From the NCBI GenBank assembly GCA_037176705.1, contig CM073885.1, positions 221,972,290 through 222,036,289 on the forward strand: DNA of 64,000 nt, in the 5' to 3' direction. The notes under the pieces are model-generated. The model was not told where the DNA came from, ran no database searches, and saw nothing but the letters and a program-made list of their open reading frames with translations. Shown here in pieces: positions 32,880 to 45,599 of this stretch (position 1 is the first letter of the stretch; each line of letters begins with the position of its first letter). A program made the translations under genes and the position numbers. This DNA comes from Molossus alvarezi (lineage: Eukaryota > Chordata > Mammalia > Chiroptera > Molossidae).

Positions 32880-33869
32880 TAGAAATTAAATTTCTCTCAT
32901 TGATCTTCCAAGTAGTGAATCTCATGCATGGCTATCTCATTTGAGAACAATTGTGACCCACTTTACCCAGAAGACATTTTTTTTAATGTTATTGTGAGTA
33001 AATAAAATTTGGAGTGTAAAACCATATGTAACATGCCAGGTATTTATTATTTTAAAAATTATGTGTAAATGTTTTATACAATACAAAAATTCTTTTGTTT
33101 AATTGTGTGAATAATTCCACTAATTTATTTACCTAGAGTTCAGATTTCTGTGTTTAGATTTCCTTAAACATGAACCTTCATATTACCCTGATATAAAGAA
33201 TTGATGCATTTGTTCACTTGAGAATTTTACTGCTCAGATATTCATAGTCTGTCGTTATTTTAAGCCTAAAGAGAGTATATACATAATATTATTTCCCTGA
33301 GCTTCAATCTTCTTATCAGAAAAATGGAAATAATATTAATAAAATCGAAGACTTGTGGTAAGGGTTATATGAAGTGGATAAAGAATGTTCAAGGGCTCTG
33401 TAAATAACAATGTGCTATAAAAACATGAAATTGTTACCTAAATCATCATTTCATGTATGTGTGTGTGTATAAATGGTCCTTTTGTCAAGGGGCAAAGTGA
33501 TCTTTAGTATCAGAAGAATTATCTTTGTAAAATCAACTCAGAAGACATTCTTCGAGCCTACAATGACAACATGCAATTTGAATGATTTGAGCAACCAAAT
33601 CTTTTTGTAGGCAATAGTGTCTATGTTCAGTTCAGTGAGAACATTTCCCATATAGAATGACCAGATAAATAGTACCTATAGCTAACCAACCATACCAACT
33701 GTGGACAATCACCTGGAATCTCATGACACTCTTTTACTACTTCTTGAGAGTTCAAAATCTTGGTGATAATAGTTATGATTTTCCAGATAATAGAGAAATA
33801 TATACCAATTAGATAAGGCATAGAGAATTCGCTAAATGGACAAGGCACTGAACTAAAAATTCTAGTAAG

Positions 33870-34110
33870 CCCTAGACGGTTTGGTTCAGCGGTTAGAGTG
33901 TCAGCCTGTGGTCCAGAGAGAACCGGTTCGGTTCCTGCTAAGGGCATGTACCTCGGTTGCAGTTTGTCCCCGGCCCTGGTTGGTCGTGCGGGTGGCAATC
34001 ATTCGATGCATCCCTTTCAAGTCAATGTTTCTCTCTCTCTTCCTCTCTCTCCCTCCCACTCTATCTGAACAAAAAAATGGAAAAATGTCCTTGAGTGAGG
34101 ATTAAAAAGA
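33870..34110 (+). mobile_element. VES SINE, long form, exact duplication
   Basis: Head ccctagacggtttggttcag, body with tgcagtttgtccccggccctgg, pyrimidine tract, tgtccttgagtgaggattaaaa tail. aaaaattctagtaag flanks it exactly at 33855-33869 and 34111-34125. Confidence 0.95.
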
Positions 34111-34129
34111 AAAAATTCTAGTAAGAGCT

Positions 34130-35930
34130 GTGGTGCTCCTGGTTAGAATGCTTCCCTCTCATCACCCGCCTCCTATCTCACCTACACAGCCCCGTCGATA
34201 GCATAGCTGCTAAATAGATTTAGGTGGTCCTAAGCACCCGGGGTTTCCTCTGAGAAATGGAGGAATGGGAAGAGAATACAAGTGGTGCATCATTCGGTGT
34301 TCTTGCAAAAGGTTTATGAAGTCAGGTAATACTGCCATGGCAGAGATTAATGGTGACATTAGAATCATGTTGCTTCACCAAGTAGTCTCAGGGTTTTGAA
34401 GGAAAACATAGCTGAAATTTACAGTGATATAAAAATTCAGCTCAAAAGAATTTGAGGGCTAAATGATCTTAATACTTGTCTGGCCCTTTCCTCAAACAAG
34501 ATGTCAGAAGTTTTGGGCATGTCTGTCTTGTTAGACTCTGCACTTCTAGTGTTTAATACAGTATCTGATAGAAAATTAGTTTGCAATGTGTTCTTATTGG
34601 GTGAATGAAATGTCTTTAAAAATTTTCAGACTTCTACCCGTTTCCTCATCAAATGGGACTTTGATCTAGCTGTCCAGATGAAGAGACAGGAAGAGACAGT
34701 GGATAAAGAGAGATAAAAACAGAGATCAATTTATGAGAGAGACATCAATGGTAAGGTGTAAGTGACGAGTAACAAGTTAACAGTTTCTCTCTTTCCAGAG
34801 GTCCTTTAAGAGAGAATACAATGATAAAACTAAAAAATGTGTCTATAATAGTAGGATTTCTGGAAAATAAGTAAATAAATAAATAAACCAGGGATCAGAC
34901 AGCCTTTTTAATAAGTAACTAGGCAGCAAGACAAAAGAGGTCTTCTCCATGCCTCCCTAATAATTTTGTATTCATGATTTCCTCTTCTGCTTTTGCTCAA
35001 GTCACCTGACAAAATCACATTCTCTAATATTGACTTGTTCTTTATCATGATAAGACAAAATAGTTTTTATTTCTCTCCCTAATTACTTTAGCTTAAGTGA
35101 ATTTCGTATCTTATATTTTAGAATTTCAGTATTCAAAATGTGCTGCTCATTTTGAAATGAAGAAAAAAATTTTAAACTTGAACATTAGGCTTAATGGAGC
35201 TTGCTGGGTATTAACAGTGAAAAAGAAAAAGAACATGCAAACCAGAACCTGACAGATTCCCACAAGTCTCTCTGAGAAATGCTAGAGTCATATGCCCAAT
35301 TGCAAAATCAACACTGTCGTTAAATATGCCATAGGATAATAACACAAAGTATGAACCCGGCCAAAACCACAAGCCCTGGAACAAGTTCAAACCAAACACA
35401 GACAGGAAACCATCCACCCAGGCACAGAAAGGTTGGCTGCTCCTGAGCAAAAGGCGAATGTGCCTGTTGACTGATGGTCATCTCTCTGGTGAGTGAGTCT
35501 GCCCAGAGCCTCTGAACTTTGGACTGGGGAAGAATAGCTGTATCAAAAACATTTTAGAAAAAAGTGGAGATGTAACATTCGTACAACTTAGAAATTTAAA
35601 ATAATTGTAATATTTTACTATTTTTCAAGGGCCCGAACTCTCTTAATTGTTTGTTATTTACTTAGTTATGCTGCTAGAAAAAAGTTATAGTAAAATATTT
35701 TATAATATAGGCTATAAAATAGATTGATAATTAAGACTTTAAGACCTTTTTTTTTTTTTTTTTTTTTACTTAAACATGAAATGTTTTAGTTAAGCTGTTA
35801 CTATTGTCCTCTAAAACTCACATCATAATCGAGTTTTATAATATATCTTTGGATGGTGTGAAGTGATTTTTATACTACCTACTTAGCTACTATTACCACT
35901 ACCACCATTACTGCTTCAACTAGAGAAGAA
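34130..35930. other. Unique DNA with small simple repeats
   Basis: (AAAT)n at about 34868-34886 and a 20-base T run at 35748-35767. No exon or larger repeat supported. Confidence 0.45.
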
Positions 35931-35934
35931 CATG

Positions 35935-36115
35935 AAGAAAACATTTAGCAGATGCCAAGGCACTGTTATCAACAGTTGACATACATTAACTGCAGTTTAT
36001 CCAATAGTAACCCCGACGAGTTAGTGATATTATCTCCAGCTCTTAGAAGAGGAAATTGAGTCACAGAGAGATTAAGTCATTTTGTTTGTAAGTGGCCGAG
36101 TCAGGATCACTATAA
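35935..36115 (-). mobile_element. MIR SINE, antisense
   Basis: gatattatctccagctcttagaagaggaaattgagtcacagagagattaagtc and gtaagtggccgagtcagga read as reverse MIR. Confidence 0.75.
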
Positions 36116-36119
36116 TAAC

Positions 36120-39100
36120 ATTGATTTGCAATAATAGCAAAATTAAGATTTTTAAATGAGTAATTTTTCTGAAAACTGTTGGATCTGGAAAATAGTCATG
36201 CAACATTTACTCACACATTCAAATGTGCATAACGTGTCTGCCATGTGCTAGGCACTATGCTGGGGACTGGAGCCAGTTGACATAGGTATCTGTACTCATG
36301 TAAAGATGCACAAAAATGAATAATCTTGGTTCTATTTGCACTTCCTTAAAACAGCTGTTATACTGAGGTGACCTTTAGAGAAAGGATTGAGTAGAAATTT
36401 CCTCCTAACCATCCATTTCCAATGTTCTGACCATCTCAGTTGGGCTGCTTTAATTGCACTTTGCATTTCTACCCGTGTAGAAAAGCAGCATCTCTGTCTC
36501 TCTAGAATGATTTCCCTTCCTTGTTTTTATTAACAGAACCATTTTGGCCAGATGTTCTTTCATGTCAATCAGCAGAGATCTGTCTAACTGGGCATGAATG
36601 ATTGTTTACCCCAAAAGAATAGTGTCTCTAAGGATGTGTTGGAAGAACCAGAGCATCCGTGTGCACCTTAGTAGGAAAGAAAAGAACATCTGCTTTCCTC
36701 TGACACCAAGGTCACTCAGTTCAGCCTGAGGAAGGGCACAGGGATTAATTGACAAGATAACTTTCTAATCAGAAATGGTCTATGCCTCCCTCCTCACCCT
36801 AAGAGGGCCCAGGTAAGCCAACATGAAGTTTTGTGTTGACCTCTGCACCACCTCCGTTCATTTTGGGGGCTGTGCAGTGCCAGGTGCTGTTCCTCAGTCC
36901 AATGTTCTTGGAAAGTGAGGATACGTTTTCAACTCTGAATTACTGAGTGCATACTTCACAACATTATATAAAATATATGCACGTATTGTCTTGGTTTTGG
37001 TTTCTCCAAATGAAGATTTGAGGGCAAGTAGCTTATTTGAAAAGCTCACCACTTTTCTATTGAAAACATGCTAAGTAACAAGCCACCATTGCTATTTGTC
37101 AGCATACAACAGTAAGCAGATACTCAGCTCAGGTATCTGCATTGAGCTGATCTGAGCCAGGCTCAGCTGATCTCAGTTAGAACTGGCTGTCAGTGATGTG
37201 GAAAGGCTTCTGATGGGAAGACGGAGGTGACTTCACTGTGCTCCAAGAGTCTCTTCTCCTCCTCCTGGGGCCAGGACAGGGCATGCCCTTCTCATGAAGA
37301 TGAAAGAGGGCAAGGGCCAGCAGAAACACAAACGTCTGTCCTGGAGCCCCTGCTTTGGTTGTGTTTGCTAATCACCAGAGCAAAGTCACAAAGCAAGTCC
37401 AAGAAGCAGATGTCAAGACTGCCAAAATGAGAATAAACATGTTAGGATTTTGTTATGGGAAACAGCCTTGAGAGAGAATGGGGGAAAGCCTGGAAAACCT
37501 GGGATAGTTGTGGGGCCACGATTCAGATCTGATCCTGCTAAATGAGAGAGGGAAGGAAGTTGGATGTAATTGTCCTAGACTGTCCTGCAATTTAAAGATG
37601 CTTTGGCAAGATCCCTGGGGAATCCTCAATCCCAAATTGTCCATCAGAGAAATCCTGTATCTTTCTAGAAGGGTCACTCATTGGTGTGGAGCAGTCTTAG
37701 GAAACATTTCCTCAGTGTAGATGTAGCAGTGAATTTTAAAACATATCAGACAGGGGCTGGGACCCATGATCAGTTATGCTTCATGTAGTTGGAGGCCTAA
37801 CAAGTACATTCTCATGGCTGCCACATAAGTCCAGCCTAGACTCAGAAGGTGGAGAAATATATTCTTCCTCTTTAGTGAGAGGAGTGGCAAGATAATATGA
37901 CAAAGAGTACAGATATAGGAAATGGTAAAAATTTAGGACCAATAATACAATCGGTCAGTCTACCATTACAGGTGAAGAAAATTCCAGCATAGGAGTGTGT
38001 GGGGGGGGTGAGACAAGAAAAGGAAGAAACCAATAAAGAGGACACCACCGATGTAGCTACCATTGTGGGAGACCAGACTTAAGCCATTAGCAAAATTCTA
38101 GGAGCCAATGAAAAACACCGGTTGCAGCAATATCCAACCCACAGTGTGATGAGTATTCATAGTTCATTTTGGATGGAATTTAGTATGGAATACAGAAATA
38201 GGGGAAGGCAAATATTTATAAAGATAAAGGACCAGATAATAAAGGGTCCTGACTAAGTGGCTAAAAGTTTGTAGCTTATTGACAGGAAGTAGTGTGTGAA
38301 CATTATGAAGCACAATAAGGGTTTTATATAATCTGTAGGTGAACCTGACAGTGGAATAAGAATGAGTATCAGAGTAAGGATGGAGAAATAGGAGGAAAGG
38401 GAAGCAGTTATGAGCCAATTATAAAAGTCCACATAAGAAGTTTGAGAGCTTATGCTAGAGTAGCATCAATGGAACTGGATAGGGGTGAATTGACTAGATA
38501 TTTTTATATTGAAGAAGAAAGTTTGGTGAATACTGTTCCACTGAGGGTAGCAAAGGCTAGGGAGCTTGAAGATAATTGAGAGGATGTCAGTATGTGTGAC
38601 TAAAGGAATGGTGAAGTTTAGGACACAAATGGTGAAATTAGGAGAATAAAATGATGAATATTCTTGGTGGATGAAGACTAGTGACGTTAAATGCTTGGTT
38701 TGGTTTCACTCTTGTTAGGTTGAGGTGCTAAAAACTGCCATTAGAGGTCTTTGTAGGAAGCCAGCCATGGAAAACTGCGAGTCAAGTGAGAATCAGAGCT
38801 AAGAATGTAGAATCGGAATCATTCCAATGGCGCCAACAGCTGTGGCCAGGTATGAAACAGAAAAGAGTTAATACGGAAATGTCCTCATTGGACTGCAGCC
38901 TGTAATACTTCCTAGATCTGACTCACCAGAGAAAAAATGACTTCGCTTCTGCTCAGGGTCAGCCCAGCACTTTCCCCCTCTGAAGCTAGTTCTAGCCAAG
39001 GCGCATGAAGCAATCAGCACACGGAAGAGGACTGAGGGAGGAGGAATGAACTTCAGAGACCGGCCGTCTCTTTCATTTGAGTCTCTATTAATCTTTGACC

Positions 39101-39700
39101 CTGTTTGTTCTGCAGTTTTATTCAGTCATGCCTATGTTTTCCTCTATCTTCTTATTTTGTCTCATTTGCAAGGATTCAAAACCCTATTATGAATTTGTCT
39201 TTGAAAAATAATTGGTTTTCCAATTGGTGTCAGAATTGGAGGGGAAAAAAACACCTAAGATATGTAAATAAGACTAGGATAGTTTTTTCATAGTAAGTGA
39301 GTGGTATTTGCCCCTAAACCCAGCTGGAGACTATAAACCAAATGCAAATGCCAGTGGAAATCCCCAGGTTCTGGCCAGACAAGTTTAAATAGGACCAGGA
39401 CAACACTGGGTCTTGATAGCTGATTCATAAAAGACATTATAATTATCTGCAGTGTAGAAGGCAGTTCATTTCAAGGTGCCAAACAAAACTCGTTCGCTGC
39501 TTCACATCTTTCCTGCATACCTGGAAGGCTTTTCCCTACTCACATCCAAAGCCATATCAGGCCACTTACAGGAATTGTTTTTAAAATTCACAAACATGGC
39601 CAGAATAGACTCCACTCAAGAGTGCCACCACCAGGATTACGTGTTCTCTTCTACTGAATGATGTTCCATCATTCACTCATGTTTGTGCTGTGTGTCAGCT
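36120..39700. other. Mostly unique DNA, old repeat traces
   Basis: 36204-36270 (tgtctgccatgtgctaggcactatgctgggg) is a trace of the ancient motif seen at 7178. About 38160-38660 is purine-rich text (gcagttatgagccaattataaaagtcc, tgactagatattt) in the style of an old LINE 3' region. No exon found; several frames under 75 codons look like chance. Confidence 0.4.
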
Positions 39701-39714
39701 TCCTTCCCAAACAA

Positions 39715-39945
39715 TTATGTGCTTATTAATAATTGCAACAATAACTACTCTGTATTAAGTGTATTTTATTGCCAAGCTCTGTGCTAAGCACTCTGCTTAT
39801 ATTACTCCATGTTCATCTTCATAACTCTCTAAGGTAGACACTATTATCTCCATGAATAGTGACGAAAAAGACCCATTCTGATTCTGAACTTGTCATACAG
39901 ATAGGAAGTGGCAAACCTGGGATTTGAACCCACAGCTTCCCATTA
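39715..39945 (-). mobile_element. MIR SINE, antisense
   Basis: gccaagctctgtgctaagcactctgc, ctctctaaggtagacactattatctcc and ggaagtggcaaacctgggatttgaaccc form a good reverse MIR. Confidence 0.85.
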
Positions 39946-40241
39946 ATTTAAATGAGAATATGTAAATATGTATGTATAATAGCTGTAGAATCACTTCTAT
40001 TATATTTCTTATATTGTTAAGCCTGTAAATTGACTTGATACTTTGTTTTTATATGACCTCTCCAACTTCCATTGAGTGGCTTCTTGATTTATTTGCTGAA
40101 GATGGTGGTGGTGGTGTAATAACCTGCTCCTATCACTTTGTCTTGATTAAATAAACAAAAGGCCAACTATGAAGCTTTCAGAGGCAACCTGAGGAAGTAC
40201 CAGCTGGCCTGATACTCCTCTAAATGAATGTGTCCTCTAAA

Positions 40242-40542
40242 CGAATTTGTTAGTTTTTAGAACTTAGATAATAGAATGAATAGCAGGATAGATGTGTGCT
40301 GACCCAGTTCACCCAGTTCCCTTTCGCCTCAGCTCCCTCCCACCTTCGTTCCCTCCTGCTTATTGCTAACTGCCTCCGCTTCTGTACACGCAGCTTGCTT
40401 GCTCTGCTAAACTCTTGGATGACCCCTGTCCTATATAAGCAACCCTCCCCCTGAGCTCGGGGCTGCAGTTCTCCTCTGTGTAGGTTGGCTGCAGTCCCTG
40501 CATAGGTAATAAAGCTCCTAATATTCAAAATTACTTGGTGTC
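40242..40542 (+). repeat. ERV LTR, 5'-truncated, plus orientation
   Basis: From cgaatttgttagttttt to ttggtgtc. It holds a U3 part, TATATAAG at 40432-40439, an R region with cctgagctcggggctgcag, and AATAAA at 40508-40513. It lacks about the first 355 bases of U3 and the last 27 of U5 when compared with the inverted copy at 40543-41228. It forms one arm of a palindrome with 40601-40873. Confidence 0.75.
40432..40439 (+). promoter_or_regulatory. LTR TATA box
   Basis: TATATAAG, 69 bases upstream of the AATAAA at 40508, the normal spacing for a class I LTR. Confidence 0.6.
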
Positions 40543-41228
40543 TGTTGTAACCCAGGAGATAGACCACACTCAGACTCCATTTTTCAGTTTTTGGGGATGT
40601 TTTATTACCTGCGCAGGGACTGCAGCCAACCTACACAGAGGAGAACTGCAGCCCCGAGCTCAGGGGGAGGGTTGCTTATATAGGGCAGGGGTCATTCAAG
40701 AGTTTAGCAGAGCAAGCAAGCTGCTTGTACAGAAGCGGAGGCAGTTATGGATAAGCAGGAGGGAACGGAGGGGGGGAGGGAGCTGAGGCGAAAGGGAACT
40801 GGGTGAACTGGGTCAGCATACATCTGTCCTGCTATTCATTCCATTATCCAAGTTTTAAAAACTAACAAATTCGAGACAGATATCAGCGGTCAGTCAGGTG
40901 CAATACACACATGTTGAACAGTTACAGTTTTATGGGGTAAAGGGAGCTTCAGTTTCTCCCGATCAGTTTCTTTACAGAGCATGCAGGACACTCTGGCCTT
41001 GGGGCCGTTTCTGTCCTCCCTTTTCTTGAAGGATGTTGCTTTTCAAATTCCCAGTGAAGGTCAAACTCTAGTTAATTTTTATGGGGCTAAAGCCCTCTAT
41101 AACATTCCCCATTGTTCATCTTGCTGTCTCTGAGGTTGTTAATTAGGGCATCTTAAAGACAAGTTGGATTCTAAGGACAGTGAGCTACAACAGTGTCCGA
41201 GTGAGGATGACTCTCCTGGGTTACAACA
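40543..41228 (-). mobile_element. ERV LTR (solo), minus orientation
   Basis: A 686-bp element bounded by a perfect 16-bp inverted repeat, tgttgtaacccaggag (40543-40558) and its complement (41213-41228), so it runs TG to CA. On the minus strand it has U3 (about 546 bases), TATATAAG (40675-40682), R, AATAAA (40601-40606) and U5. Class I style. Flanks show no 4-bp duplication (TGTC left, GTGG right), so the ends may have rearranged. Its left end abuts the U5 of the plus-strand copy. Confidence 0.65.
40675..40682 (-). promoter_or_regulatory. LTR TATA box, minus strand
   Basis: TATATAAG on the minus strand, mirror image of 40432-40439 and correctly spaced from the AATAAA at 40601-40606. Confidence 0.6.
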
Positions 41229-41229
41229 G

Positions 41230-42345
41230 TGGTTGTGGTAACTGTCCACACAATTAGGTCATAAAGTTCTGATCATCTACCTTATTTGTCTCAGTTTTTT
41301 AAAAATTTCTTCTCATGTACCATTTATAATCATTACTTGAGATGCCTGTGAAACATTAAAGTTACAGATATCAGAAAAGTGCTATGCTTTATAGGCACAG
41401 AAACTTCTTCCTCTGAGTTTAAATTATTTCTGTTTTGCTGAGGTAGGGAGGATCTGTATTTAACTTACCTTTTTGCCCTTACTGAACTTCATTAAATAAA
41501 TGGACATCAACTTGAAAGTGTTGCAGCTTTGAATGGCCCAGGTGATGTGGACAAAAGTCCAGAAACAGATGCCATCCACTGAGGATTGGCTGGCTACCGA
41601 GAGGGGTCTTCACAATACACCACTGTTTTGGTCAAAGGATCCCAGTCTGGAGCATGGCCTTCAGCTGTGTTGATTTAGAAACCAGCATATGCAAACACAA
41701 TACAAATGACTCTGGCTCTCAGAATAGATTAGGTAACCTTAGGGAAGAAGTTATAAAATCAAGATGCAAATTCATTATTATATTTCCTACATGCTAAATT
41801 GCAACTTTTAAAAATACTTCAACATTTTTCCATTGAAAATGTTTCTTATGATGGAAAAACTCACTTATTATATGGTATTTCTTTTTCTTTAATTTTTAAA
41901 AAATAAGTGCCATAAACTCTAGTCAGTACCTTAGCACTGAGATACTTCAATTAAAACGTGAAATATAAGTCCCAAGAAAACTAAGATCCTTTGGCCAGTG
42001 CTTTTATTCCCTGCATGTGAGTACACAGGAAGTAAAATTATAATCAGTCAGTTTCCTGGGAACATAGAGTCCAATCAGAGAGAGTTCTTTAATATAAATG
42101 TTGAAAGAAGACAGACTGAAGTAATTCCATGCATCCTTATCTATGACCAAATAGAAGGACCACTCGTGCCTTCGAGGGAAGCTGTGGCCATGGCGGACAT
42201 GGGGGATTGGCTCTGAACACCCACTCACTCTTTTTTTTTAGGTGGGCATGCCCGCACTGCGTGGGTGAGGTTAGAAAGGTAAAACTTACCAGTCCCTTCC
42301 AGGAGAGAAGACGTTCCTCCGGTGACACTGGAGGCCGAGGCCTTT
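41230..42345. other. Unique DNA, no gene seen
   Basis: 42170-42340 is GC-richer and includes an ATGGCGGACATGGG run, but the frame stops after eight codons and no CpG cluster supports a promoter. Confidence 0.4.
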
Positions 42346-42346
42346 T

Positions 42347-42470
42347 TTTTTGATATTTTTATTGTTGACACTATTACAGATACCCTCATTTTCCCACCCC
42401 TTGGCCCACCTCCACCCAGCCCTGCCCCCGACCTCCCTGGCCTTCACCAGACTGCCGTGTGTCCATGGAC
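42347..42470 (-). mobile_element. LINE-1 3' UTR fragment
   Basis: ttttattgttgacactattacagata followed by C-rich ccacctccacccagccctgcccccgacctcc and ccgtgtgtccatgg resembles the 3' UTR at 24240-24350 and 46400-46500, from a related but different subfamily. 5'-truncated. Confidence 0.55.
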
Positions 42471-42898
42471 TATTTCCTGATGCTTTGGGCTATTTTCTGA
42501 TGACAAGCAACCGTGTCCCAACATCCAGTATCTTGCTTTCAGAACTGGTTGAAATGGTGACATCTTTTTGACCCTGTGTCATAGCTATCGTGGGGGTTCT
42601 TGAATTAATGAGTGTCGGTGGCCATTTCTGATTTCTTATCCTCTTGCCTGAGGCAGAGTAGTTCTGTAGTATCCTTTGGGGAGAGGGCTCTATGCTTGTG
42701 GTGTCAATGTCCTGAACCGAATTCTGCTGATACAGTGGTTTCCCTGAGAGTCACATTCTCTCTTTCACATTGAGGTATCTAGTGGTGTAACAGGTGTGAA
42801 AACCTGGGAGCCATTTTTCTCTTTGGCATAATTGTGTACCTCTCTCCTCTACCCTGTGAGGTATTGATTCTATCTTTTGACCCTTAGAGAATGATGTT

Positions 42899-43002
42899 CT
42901 TTTCTTTTCTTTTTTTATGGTACGTGCCCCTAGCAGGAATTGAACCCAGGACTCTCTGGTCCACAGGCCGATGCTCAACCGCTGAGCCAAACTGGCCAGG
43001 GC
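42899..43002 (-). mobile_element. Head-only VES SINE with A tail and duplication
   Basis: On the minus strand the tRNA-like head (ccctggccagtttggctcag to taggggcacgtacc) passes directly into an A-rich tail. agagaatgatgtt (42886-42898) and agagagtgatgtt (43003-43015) flank it, 12 of 13 identical. The body is absent, exactly as at 26117. Confidence 0.85.
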
Positions 43003-43019
43003 AGAGAGTGATGTTATTT

Positions 43020-44975
43020 TCAAGTTTGGGGGAGCAGCTCGTTTTTACCTCCTTTACTGTGTACAGAAAGACATTTTTAAAAAATGTACTGGAAGATGCT
43101 TCAACACATGATATAGATGTAGCAACCACAAGTGAGTGGTGGAGAACATTACCAGATGTGCAAGTGCATCACTCAATGACACTATTGGAAGCCATTTTAT
43201 AATTGTTAAGATTTATACTCCTTACTCTACAAGTTTAAGTGAATTATATCAGCAGCATCTCTTACTTACTTCAAGCATTTTTTTCTCTGTGAAACAACTA
43301 CTTTTTTTGTCTTTGGCAGAAGAATAACCTGAGCAGGTTAGCAGTACAGAATAGCTTAATAATTTTATGCAACTTAAGGGTGATACACAACAAGACCATG
43401 AAGAATGATGCCTGTTTAGTCATATGGCTCGGAAAATATAATTTGGCAGACAATATTTTGCATAGTCTTCCAAACACAAATAATATCAGAAATAATGCTT
43501 CTGAATGAGAATTAAGATGTGACTCCTTCTCCCCTTTGCTCCAAAATCAACAGACAGATGTATGGTAAAGCCCTCTTTATGACTTAACCTAGGCTCTGAC
43601 CTGCCATCTAATGCCCATCAAGAAGTAATAATATACTGACCATTTGCTTCTTCTCAGGAACCAACAACAATTATTTCTATCTTTTAAAACTAGCATAGAT
43701 ACACTTGTGCCTATGATGAAACAATCCCATTCATTTTTATCTTTCATTGCAGCTCCTTGTTTTATCTACTCATTACATTTCATTATGTCTAAATTAACAA
43801 CCTAAGGCTGCAAACTTTCTGTTTACCAAGACGGGTTACTCTAATTTACATAGACGAATCCAGGCTCTGTCTACACAGAAATGCTTTTTTTTTTTAGTTA
43901 GTTGATCAGAAGAGAGAGAGTGTGAATGTTAGAAGCTTAGCACTAGGTCTGGTCCACTGGGGATTCAGCTATTTTTTTTAATAATGGTTGCAAAAAACCA
44001 AAGACCTTTTTGTAAGACAGAGAGGTGTAGACTTAATAATATCATCTCAATAGGATGTGTCCTCAGTTCCCTTTCAGATTCCATCAGTATATTTAAAGTC
44101 TACTCTCTTCTCACTTTGTACAGTATCTTGGGATGTTTATGACTACACAAACCTTGTGGTTAGTGAGGTTCTAAAGTACCCTTCATAGGAGGGTTCTGGA
44201 ATTCACAAAACCAGATTGTGTTTATTCTTTAAGAATAAAGAGTTAAAAAAATAAAAACAAGAATGTGAGTGTAAAAAGACACAGGAGAGATTAAATAATA
44301 GAAAGCAAAAGGAAAGACTTTCTTTTTTCTCTCCTTGTTTACCTTCTATTAATGTTTGCCTTTTCCTAAATGATCTTTGATTTATACAATTAGATGTTCT
44401 TCTACCTCTCTGCATTAGTCTCTACATTTCTTTTGAAGCTAGGGGATATTGATGGGTAACAGCATCACTGATACCATGAGCCATGATGCAGGGAAGAAAA
44501 GAAAACATGGTTTCTCAATTCATGTTGGGGTTTTTCCAGTATGCAGGATGCTTGCCTCAGAAATAACCACCACCACCACCATCATTTAAAAAGCTTATAT
44601 TTGTATAGCCTATTGTTTTCAGGAAGTTTGCCCTGTAATTTTCACCCCCAGTAGCATCCATCCATTTACCTTTATTCTGTCCTTTACACTAAAGGAATCC
44701 ACTCTTTTTACATTGCAAGTTTTCTAATATCTGAAAAACTTGCTGAGTCTTCCCTAGCCCTTTACACCCCAAGCTAAGGATTTCATTTGCATATATTTAA
44801 ACTCCTCATTATCCAGGTCACTTTTTCCAGTTAGTCGAAATCCTTAAAATATAGTGCAGAGAACTTTGTCACTGCTACCTCCACTGATCCCTAAAGAACA
44901 CTTAAAACTAATTGCTAGTTAACGTTCTGTGTCTTTTTACAATTTTGGCGTTTACTGAACCTGAGGTCAACTAAA
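43020..44975. other. Unique DNA, no gene seen
   Basis: A (CAC)n run lies at 44566-44580. No repeat family or exon that I can support. Confidence 0.45.
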
Positions 44976-44990
44976 ATCTCCATAAATTTT

Positions 44991-45245
44991 TGTTGTTGTT
45001 GTTGTTAATCTTCACCAGAGGATATTTTTTTCCATTGATTTTTAGAAAGAGTGGAAGGGAGGGAGGAAGGGAGAGGAGATAGAGAGAAAGAGACAGAGAG
45101 AGAGAAACATCATCATCAATGTGAGAGAGAGACATAGATTTGGTTGCCTTACACACTAGCCTCTGCCAGGTACCTGCTCTTGCTTGGAATCAAACCCTTT
45201 GTTGCATGGGCTGATGCTCTAACCACTGCACCACACTGGCCAGGG
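44991..45245 (-). mobile_element. VES SINE
   Basis: Head at the right (ccctggccagtgtggtgcag on the minus strand), expanded GA tract, aggatatttttttcc tail, (GTT)n tail tract. Possible short duplication ctccata at 44979 and 45246. Confidence 0.85.
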
Positions 45246-45599
45246 CTCCATATCTTTATTCATAATTTTTTTTTGACTTAAAGGTAAGATTTAAAAATTT
45301 CCTTCAATTTTCAACTTGTTGGTTTCAGTCCCCAGTTCCTGCTTGTTAGAAACAATTTTGAATCTTGAATGTGTCAATATACTTAGCTATACTTTTAATT
45401 TTGATAACAGTATTTTCAATGACTTTAGGGGCAAGAACATTATAGCTGTTCAATATAACTAAATTGAATTTCACTAGGTTATAGCCATGTGAAGCTGTAA
45501 TAGAGAATTATATCCACTCTAGAGCACCTTTTCTTACAGATTAAAAAAACAAACAAACCCTACTTTTCTCCTCGATTAAAATTAATATGTGGTCATTAT

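Noticed and set aside
33870..33960. tRNA gene in a tRNA-like head
   Set aside because: The A and B box-like text belongs to VES SINEs; the cloverleaf is not complete and a SINE body follows.
40250..40567. Minus-strand frame of 105 codons in the LTR
   Set aside because: It lies across the LTR R and U3 regions; the matching frame in the inverted copy shows that it is LTR sequence.
42180..42216. Start of a host gene at ATGGCGGACATGGG
   Set aside because: The frame closes after eight codons, and there is no CpG island or splice donor context.
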